Shown: one piece after another, positions 59,092 to 64,000 of the stretch | Position numbering within the stretch: the first letter of the stretch is position 1 | Layout: every line of letters begins with the position of its first letter | Assembly: GCF_024171605.1 (NCBI RefSeq) | Contig: NZ_JALKAA010000009.1 | Location: forward strand, 58,530-122,529 | DNA from: Pontibacter sp. HSC-36F09 | Lineage (GTDB): Bacteria > Bacteroidota > Bacteroidia > Cytophagales > Hymenobacteraceae | DNA: 64,000 bases | Reading direction: 5' to 3' | Made by a program: the position numbers and the translations under genes | The notes under the pieces: model-generated | Told to the model about the DNA's origin: nothing | Databases searched by the model: none | What the model saw: only the letters and a program-made list of their open reading frames with translations

Positions 59092-61419
59092 ATGATCAGT
59101 AAGCGCATTATAGCATTTTTTGCGGCAGCCTGTCTGAGCCTGGGTATAAGCACGGCCAAGCCTGATGAAGGTATGTGGCTGCCTATGCTCCTCAAGCAGC
59201 TCAACGAAGCAGAAATGCAGAAGAAGGGCATGAAGCTCTCAGCCGAAGACATTTACAGCATCAACCAGTCGAGCCTCAAAGACGCTATCGTGTCGTTTGG
59301 TGGTTTCTGTACTGGTGAGATGATCTCTTCTGAGGGACTTCTGCTGACTAACCACCATTGCGGCTATGGCCAGATTCAGAACCACAGTTCCGTTGAGAAA
59401 GACTACCTGACCGAAGGCTTCTGGGCTATGAACCGCGAGCAGGAGCTTCCGAATCCAGGTCTGTTTGCTACTTTTATCGTGCGCATGGATGACGTGACGC
59501 AGCAGATTCTGGCAGGTATACCGGCTAACGTAACAGAGGCTGAACGCGAGAAAATAGTGCAGGCAAACATCGCAAAGGTGCGCCAGCAGGCGATTGCCGG
59601 CACGCACTACGATGCCGTAATCCGTCCGTTCTTCTATGGCAACGAATACTACATGTATGTGACCGAAACTTTCCGTGACATCCGTCTGGTAGGTGCTCCC
59701 CCATCGTCGATCGGTAAGTTTGGTGGCGACACCGACAACTGGATGTGGCCGCGCCATACCGGTGACTTTGCCATGTTCCGCATCTATGCAGATGAAAACA
59801 ACAATCCGGCAGAATACTCTCCGAACAACAAGCCTTACAAGCCCAAGCACCACCTGCCTATCTCGCTGAGCGGTGTGCAGGAGAATGACTTCACGATGGT
59901 GTTCGGTTTCCCGGGCCGTACGAACGAGTACCTGACCTCGCATGCCATTGAGGAGATCTACGAAACTTCCAATCCGCACAAGATCAAGATCCGTGACACG
60001 AAACTAGCTGTGCTCGACGAGGACATGAAAGCATCTGATGCCGTGCGTATTCAATACGCCGCTAAGCATGCCAGTGTAGCCAATGCCTGGAAAAAGTGGA
60101 TCGGTGAAAGCCGTGGTTTGCGCAAAGCCAATACCATAGAACGTAAGCAGGAGCTCGAAAAGCAGTTCACCGCATGGGCAAACGCTGACGCCAGCCGCAA
60201 GCAGACGTATGGCAACCTGATCGCTGAGTTTGAAAAAAACTACAAGCAACTTGAAGGTATTACGATTGCCCGCGACTACATTATGGAAGCCGCCTGGGGT
60301 GTGGAGCTCGTACGTTACGCCAACGACTTTATTAAGCTGAACGAACTGATCGAAGCAAAGGCTCCTCAGCAGGAAATTAATGCGCAGCTGGACCGTCTGG
60401 AGAAAGGCGTGGCAGGTTATTTCAAAAACTACAACGCCCCTACCGACAAAAAGGTGTTTGCCGCCCTGCTGAGCATGTATTATGAAAACATGGACCAGAA
60501 ACTACAACCTGCCGCTTTCGCGATGGTGCGTCAGAAATACAAGGGCGATTTCAGCAAATATGCCAATGAGGTATACAGCAAATCACTCTTCACTTACGAA
60601 GCGGGTGTACGCAAAGCAATTGCCGACATCAGAGCGGGCAAAGCCAACCCATTCAAAAATGACCCAGGATTCCAGCTGGCCAGCAGCATCAACGACTATT
60701 ACCGCACCAACGTGCTGCCTACTTACACCAAGGTAAACGACAACCTGAGCCTGTTGTATAGAACCTACGTAGCAGGCTTGCGTGCAATGCAGCAGGACCG
60801 CAAGTTCTATCCGGATGCAAACTCTACCCTGCGTGTGGCTTACGGCAAAGTGGAGCCTTACCAGCCGGTTGACGGGGTAAAATACATACACTACACCACG
60901 CTGGAAGGTGTGATGGAGAAAGCTGCCTCTGGGGTTGCTGAAGACTATGCTATACCTGCCCGACTAAAGGAGCTGTATGACAAGAAAGATTATGGCCCTT
61001 ACGGTGTGAATGGTCAGCTGCCTGTTTGTTTCATTGCTTCGAACCATACCACTGGTGGTAACTCCGGCTCACCGATAATCAATGCCAATGGTCAGCTGAT
61101 CGGTACAAACTTCGACCGCAACTGGGAAGGCACTATGAGTGACCTGACTTACAATCCTGACCAGGTACGTAACATTTCGGTGGATGTGCGCTACATGCTG
61201 TTTATTGTAGATAAATTTGCCGGAGCCGGCCACCTGGTGAAAGAGATGACGCTTGTTAACGACAACACATCCGGTTTGCCCCAGGTAGATGCCCGTCGCA
61301 AAACGGAAGCACCTGCTGAAGCTGTGCAGCTTTCAAAGAAAGAGCAGCGCAAAGCTGAGAAAGCCGCTAAAAAAGCAGCCAAAAAGAAAGAAAAAGAAGC
61401 TGCTGAAGTAGTGAATTAA
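59092..61419 (+). CDS. S46-family dipeptidyl-peptidase (DPP11-like)
   Basis: A 775-residue exported serine peptidase that removes dipeptides from N-termini. The signal peptide spans about residues 1-22. Catalytic residues: His89 in T-N-H-H-C-G-Y-G, an Asp in G-G-D-T-D-N-W-M-W-P-R-H-T-G-D-F-A-M-F, and Ser658 in G-G-N-S-G-S-P. Eighteen residues later comes Arg676 (T-N-F-D-R-N-W-E-G). The matching position is Arg673 in DPP11, which selects Asp/Glu at P1, and Gly in DPP7, so DPP11-like specificity is expected. A Lys/Ala-rich tail of about 25 residues is unusual. A terminator follows. Confidence 0.93.
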   Translation: MISKRIIAFFAAACLSLGISTAKPDEGMWLPMLLKQLNEAEMQKKGMKLSAEDIYSINQSSLKDAIVSFGGFCTGEMISSEGLLLTNHHCGYGQIQNHSSVEKDYLTEGFWAMNREQELPNPGLFATFIVRMDDVTQQILAGIPANVTEAEREKIVQANIAKVRQQAIAGTHYDAVIRPFFYGNEYYMYVTETFRDIRLVGAPPSSIGKFGGDTDNWMWPRHTGDFAMFRIYADENNNPAEYSPNNKPYKPKHHLPISLSGVQENDFTMVFGFPGRTNEYLTSHAIEEIYETSNPHKIKIRDTKLAVLDEDMKASDAVRIQYAAKHASVANAWKKWIGESRGLRKANTIERKQELEKQFTAWANADASRKQTYGNLIAEFEKNYKQLEGITIARDYIMEAAWGVELVRYANDFIKLNELIEAKAPQQEINAQLDRLEKGVAGYFKNYNAPTDKKVFAALLSMYYENMDQKLQPAAFAMVRQKYKGDFSKYANEVYSKSLFTYEAGVRKAIADIRAGKANPFKNDPGFQLASSINDYYRTNVLPTYTKVNDNLSLLYRTYVAGLRAMQQDRKFYPDANSTLRVAYGKVEPYQPVDGVKYIHYTTLEGVMEKAASGVAEDYAIPARLKELYDKKDYGPYGVNGQLPVCFIASNHTTGGNSGSPIINANGQLIGTNFDRNWEGTMSDLTYNPDQVRNISVDVRYMLFIVDKFAGAGHLVKEMTLVNDNTSGLPQVDARRKTEAPAEAVQLSKKEQRKAEKAAKKAAKKKEKEAAEVVN

Positions 61420-61442
61420 GCTCAAGCATTTATAAATTAGAA

Positions 61443-61474
61443 AGCCCTATCTGGTCATTCAGGTGGGGCTTTTT
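61443..61474 (+). terminator. Terminator after the S46 peptidase
   Basis: An 11-bp stem (AGCCCTATCTG with CAGGTGGGGCT, two wobble pairs), 6-nt loop and a T-run, directly before the integrase fragment. Confidence 0.75.
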
Positions 61475-61486
61475 GTTTGGCTATAC

Positions 61487-61840
61487 CTGAGAGAGTTGTT
61501 CACCACTGTGCTCTCACAGAAGCTGCTCGAGAGTCTCAGGGCCTACTATAAGGCCTACCGTACCAAGGTATGGCTTTTTGAGGGCCAGCATGGCGGGCAG
61601 TACACGCTGGAGAGCCTGCGCAACGTGTTTCGGGCTGCCAAGGAGAAGGCCGGCGTGCGGACCAAGGCCACCCCGCATACGCTCAGGCACTCTTTTGCCA
61701 CGCATTTGCTGGAGCAGGGAACCGACCTGAGGTATATCCAGACCCTGCTCGGGCACAGGAGCAGCAAAACGACCGAGATTTATACGCACGTAACCAGCTA
61801 CGCCCTGGATAAAATTATAAGCCCGCTAGATAATCTCTAA
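61487..61840 (+). pseudogene. Truncated tyrosine recombinase (XerC/D-type), C-terminal half
   Basis: Only the last 117 codons remain. They contain [14 protein letters not shown] and [16 protein letters not shown], that is, the second catalytic Arg, His/His and the Tyr nucleophile. The SAM-like N-terminal domain and the first catalytic Arg block are missing. No nearby start codon begins at a domain edge; the frame runs back into the terminator of the preceding gene. The fragment marks the left border of an AT-rich cassette-like region and is probably a relic of the recombinase that inserted it or of an older element. Confidence 0.85.
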
Positions 61841-61995
61841 GAATAAACTATATTAGCTTAACCATATGCAGAGAAGTGGATATACTACATGAAAGCTCAA
61901 AAAAGTCAGCTGTTTCAGGCAAAATCACTTTCGCTTATATGGCAGATAAACGTCACTATGACGTTTACACAGTAGTTGTACATAATTGAAAACAA
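61841..61995. other. Spacer at left edge of the cassette region, with palindrome
   Basis: These 155 bp hold a perfect palindrome AAACGTCA-CTA-TGACGTTT at 61948-61966 (8-bp arms) about 30 bp before the DUF4272 ATG. It has no T-run. It may be an operator or part of a degraded recombination site. No element like those at 62663, 63305 and 63903 was found here. Composition drops to AT-rich from about 61841. Confidence 0.4.
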
Positions 61996-62649
61996 ATGTG
62001 GTTCAATCAGAAAATAAAACCAGAAGACGTCAAACTAAAGAATACAAAGTTCCTTCGTTCGAATGGAATCGACGTGATTGAACATCTTCCATATCTGGAT
62101 ACTCCAAACTTTAGAGACCCTGAACAAATAGCTAAGAGAATGATGGTTCAATTAGCTATTTTTCAACTTCATCTTGAAGCTCCTAACCGAATCATCAAAA
62201 AATGGATTGAAGACAATGAACTCTCAGACTTTTTGACGAGTGGTGAGATGAAGTATCTTCAATCAGATTATCAGGATTTGCCCGAGCAGGACCAAATAGA
62301 TATTTATTGGTATGTGGAAGCTATTTGGACATTTGCTTGGATAGGTGGGCTTCATAATAAATTGACTTTCAATACAGGTGTTGAAGATTCTCTTGCATCA
62401 ATGACACCGAAAATTGAAAAAAATGAACCAGCAGAATCATTTATTAAAAAATTCAAGCTAAGAAGCCGCTTAGAGATTTTTGAAATGTTAGATAAATTTT
62501 ATCGTGCACATTGGTTTGCAAGAAACAATGATTTGACGGGTAAAGAATCTGATAAAGTCGATTTAGATATAATAATGGAAAGAAGAGAGGCACTTGAATA
62601 TACTTGCTACAATGAGTATGAGTGGGACAGCATTTCTTTGGACACCTAA
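61996..62649 (+). CDS. DUF4272 domain protein (cassette 1)
   Basis: A 217-residue soluble protein. The first third has K-F-L-R-S-N-G-I, H-L-P-Y-L-D and R-D-P-E-Q-I-A-K-R-M-M-V-Q-L-A-I, which I recognise as the DUF4272 pattern. The later part contains W-Y-V-E-A-I-W-T-F-A-W-I and Y-R-A-H-W-F-A-R-N-N-D. Function is unknown. AT-rich codons differ sharply from the S46 peptidase gene nearby. The stop is 13 bp before an attC-like element, and the gene has no clear promoter of its own. Confidence 0.78.
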   Translation: MWFNQKIKPEDVKLKNTKFLRSNGIDVIEHLPYLDTPNFRDPEQIAKRMMVQLAIFQLHLEAPNRIIKKWIEDNELSDFLTSGEMKYLQSDYQDLPEQDQIDIYWYVEAIWTFAWIGGLHNKLTFNTGVEDSLASMTPKIEKNEPAESFIKKFKLRSRLEIFEMLDKFYRAHWFARNNDLTGKESDKVDLDIIMERREALEYTCYNEYEWDSISLDT

Positions 62650-62662
62650 AGAACAACCTTTG

Positions 62663-62725
62663 CCAACCAAGTTCAGCCTTTATGCTCGGCGTTGCCTCGC
62701 CCATCGGCTGCACAAGTCCGTTAGC
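62663..62725. repeat. attC-like inverted-repeat element B
   Basis: A 63-nt element. Outer parts CCAAC (left) and GTTAG (right) face each other, and inner CAGCC/GGCTG form the stem, with a central region ending CCCATC. It aligns without gaps to the element at 63305-63367, 48 of 63 identical. It starts 13 bp after one gene and ends 26 bp before the next, as in integron cassettes. Confidence 0.6.
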
Positions 62726-62751
62726 GGTAATTCCAACCATAGATTGAAAAA

Positions 62752-63291
62752 TTGACACAGCAAGAAGAACTCGACCAATTAAAACAGGAAATTCTTTCTC
62801 AGGATTGGGAAAAGGCGAGAGATGCTGCCTATCGACTCGGAGAAATTGGTGGAGATGAAGTACTCACATTTCTAATACAACTTCTTAACTCGAAAGACCC
62901 AATACTAAGGAATTGTGCAGCTCTAGGCTTAAAAGACATAAAAGACAATAAAGCGGTTGAGCCATTGTTGGATGCTATATTCAAGAAGGAAAACCATAAC
63001 TACAATGGGACTTTGGTTTTCGCATTGGAAGATTTAGACTGTAGTCAGAAACTGAAAGAGATTTTTAAGATTCTCTTTTATGAAAGCTACGAAGCAAAAA
63101 TCAGTGCTTATGCAATTCTATCTGAGCAGGTGTTTGAATTTTCAGAAGAAGATTTGCTTAAAGTCAAAGAGATGTGGGAAGAGATAAAACAACACCCTGA
63201 AAAATGTCCGAATTACGAATATGAAGAAGTGCCAGAACTGATTCAGGATGCTGTAGATGGTTACATGGGCTATTTGCAAAGTGAAGAATAA
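62752..63291 (+). CDS. HEAT-repeat-like protein (cassette 2)
   Basis: A 179-residue protein starting at TTG (M-T-Q-Q-E-E-L). Residues 10-100 have paired helices of the HEAT/PBS-lyase type: A-A-Y-R-L-G-E-I-G-G-D-E-V-L, then L-R-N-C-A-A-L-G-L-K-D-I and A-V-E-P-L-L-D-A-I-F. The acidic C-terminal half (E-E-V-P-E-L-I, G-Y-M-G-Y-L) is helical. Function is unknown, perhaps protein binding. Proteins of this size and type are common cargo of cassette arrays. AT-rich; flanked by elements B and C. Confidence 0.78.
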   Translation: MTQQEELDQLKQEILSQDWEKARDAAYRLGEIGGDEVLTFLIQLLNSKDPILRNCAALGLKDIKDNKAVEPLLDAIFKKENHNYNGTLVFALEDLDCSQKLKEIFKILFYESYEAKISAYAILSEQVFEFSEEDLLKVKEMWEEIKQHPEKCPNYEYEEVPELIQDAVDGYMGYLQSEE

Positions 63292-63304
63292 AAAGCACAA
63301 ACCG

Positions 63305-63367
63305 CTAACAAGGTGCAGCCTATATGCTTGGCTACGCCTCACCCATCGGCTGCACGAGCACGTTATA
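63305..63367. repeat. attC-like inverted-repeat element C
   Basis: The best-formed copy. CTAAC at the left end and GTTAT at the right end pair through TAAC/GTTA; inside, GTGCAGCC (63313-63320) pairs perfectly with GGCTGCAC (63348-63355). It has the same length and 76% identity as element B, and lies 13 bp after the HEAT gene and 17 bp before the next ATG. Confidence 0.65.
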
Positions 63368-63384
63368 CCACATTGAAGTCATAA

Positions 63385-63888
63385 ATGAAAATAATTAACT
63401 CCACTCTCCGACTGTTAGGAATAGCCTTATTGGTAAGCTGTGGGAATTCGGACACTATGTCGGCAGTCCAGACAAACAATGAACAAACCATCCAAATGGC
63501 AGACAGAATAAAAATAGATGAACTGACAACTACATTAACAAAGCTAAAAAATGGGCAAACAGAATTTGATTTCATTGGCATAACTTCCAATGGAATTGAC
63601 TGCATCTATTTCGTTTATGAAAAGGGAAAGTTCAACATCGAGTTTGAGTCAATGGTTGAAGAGCAAACACCATTCATTGATAAACTAAAAGAATTCGCCC
63701 AAATGAATGAATTGGAAAGTGTGATAACGACGTATGGCAATCAACCACACTATCCATCCTTGACACCAGCACCAGTAATCAGAATTGAATCTAATTCGAC
63801 CCTTGAAGAGGTGGTAGCATTAGGAAGAAAGATTCAGGCAGAAATCTTTCAGAACAACAGCACAACTGTATATGATGTGGTGCCATAG
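63385..63888 (+). CDS. Small lipoprotein of unknown function (cassette 3)
   Basis: A 167-residue lipoprotein: signal peptide with A-L-L-V-S-C (Cys19). The rest is a soluble alpha/beta domain with F-D-F-I-G-I-T-S-N-G-I-D-C and Y-F-V-Y-E-K-G-K-F-N-I-E-F. I do not recognise the family. AT-rich like the two genes before it. It is followed after 14 bp by a third inverted-repeat element. Confidence 0.75.
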   Translation: MKIINSTLRLLGIALLVSCGNSDTMSAVQTNNEQTIQMADRIKIDELTTTLTKLKNGQTEFDFIGITSNGIDCIYFVYEKGKFNIEFESMVEEQTPFIDKLKEFAQMNELESVITTYGNQPHYPSLTPAPVIRIESNSTLEEVVALGRKIQAEIFQNNSTTVYDVVP

Positions 63889-63902
63889 ACAAAACAACAA
63901 GG

Positions 63903-63980
63903 TATAACAACTAAGGCTTCGTTGGGTACGGAGTGCCGACAATGAAGCCGTGGTTGCACTAACCGTGCGACCCGTTATGG
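63903..63980. repeat. attC-like inverted-repeat element D
   Basis: A 78-nt element that begins TATAAC and ends CCGTTATGG. The inner stem GGCTTCGTTG (63915-63924) pairs with CAATGAAGCC (63940-63949), one mismatch. A second hairpin GGTTGCAC/GTGCGACC follows. The sequence differs from B and C but keeps the plan of TAAC...stem...GTTA. DNA after it should be the next cassette. Confidence 0.5.
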
Positions 63981-64000
63981 GTTTTAAGTCGGAAGAGGCT

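Noticed and set aside
61841..61995. A first attC-like site before cassette 1
   Set aside because: No TAAC...stem...GTTA arrangement like elements B, C or D is found; only an unrelated palindrome is there.
1..64000. tRNA, rRNA, CRISPR arrays or complete insertion sequences
   Set aside because: I looked in all spacers and saw no cloverleaf, no regular repeat-spacer array and no transposase gene; the only mobile-element gene is the integrase fragment near 61.5 kb.

Overview
The window is about 64 kb of chromosome from a member of the Bacteroidota, most likely a Cytophagales/Hymenobacteraceae relative such as Pontibacter; the genus is a guess. Evidence: a SusC-type receptor, lipoproteins with short lipoboxes, DUF3127 and S46-peptidase genes, promoters of the TAnnTTTG type, almost no Shine-Dalgarno sequences, a CcoN-CcoO fusion, and roughly 48-50% GC in most of the window. 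No rRNA, tRNA or CRISPR array was seen.

Layout. 0-9 kb: housekeeping genes (end of pcm, an acyl-CoA thioesterase, a TlpA-like lipoprotein, gatB, alaS, a MerR regulator, dprA). 9-20 kb: class IV aminotransferase, a SusC-like receptor without SusD, a Gfo/Idh/MocA dehydrogenase, an SDR, thyA, a CPA2 antiporter, a DUF4136 lipoprotein, an acetyl-CoA hydrolase/transferase and a DUF1206 membrane protein. 21-28 kb: a signalling block (NtrC-type response regulator, PAS kinase, six-PAS hybrid kinase). 28-34 kb: M20 peptidase, alanine racemase, then a minus-strand ion-transport/membrane group (Kv-like channel, DUF389, DUF2254).

34-46 kb is a coherent microaerobic respiration locus on the minus strand: ccoI, ccoS, fused ccoNO, a ccoQ-like gene, ccoP, ccoG, ccoH, a SafE-like protein, a universal stress protein, a stand-alone cNMP-binding domain, and an FNR-type regulator that keeps four candidate cluster cysteines. 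Five promoters (ccoI, ccoNO, ccoG, usp, and the distant acetyl-CoA hydrolase gene at 18.5 kb) share an RTGAYnnnnRTCAY dyad whose centre lies exactly 33 bp from a TAnnTTTG-like -7 box. Four of the five have a second dyad 22 bp further upstream. This reads as an oxygen-responsive regulon encoded beside its regulator.

46-61 kb: an azurin-fold lipoprotein that has lost its copper ligands, an L,D-transpeptidase, an M1 peptidase, a YciF-like protein, a cyanophycinase/isoaspartyl-peptidase pair, DUF3127, an AlbA_2 protein, a PIN-PhoH ATPase and a DPP11-like S46 peptidase. Repeat-derived intergenic DNA lies at 54.9-55.5 and 58.9 kb.

61.5-64 kb changes character. After a truncated tyrosine recombinase come AT-rich single-gene units (DUF4272, HEAT-like, lipoprotein), each followed 13-14 bp after its stop codon by a 63-78 nt inverted-repeat element with TAAC...GTTA ends. 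It looks like an integron-type cassette array (attC-like sites) without an integrase in view, and is my main candidate for an undescribed system. A second window-wide signal is strong over-representation of GGTATA/TATACC, mostly as CAGGTATA/TATACCTG: about 160 copies by hand count, about five times expectation.
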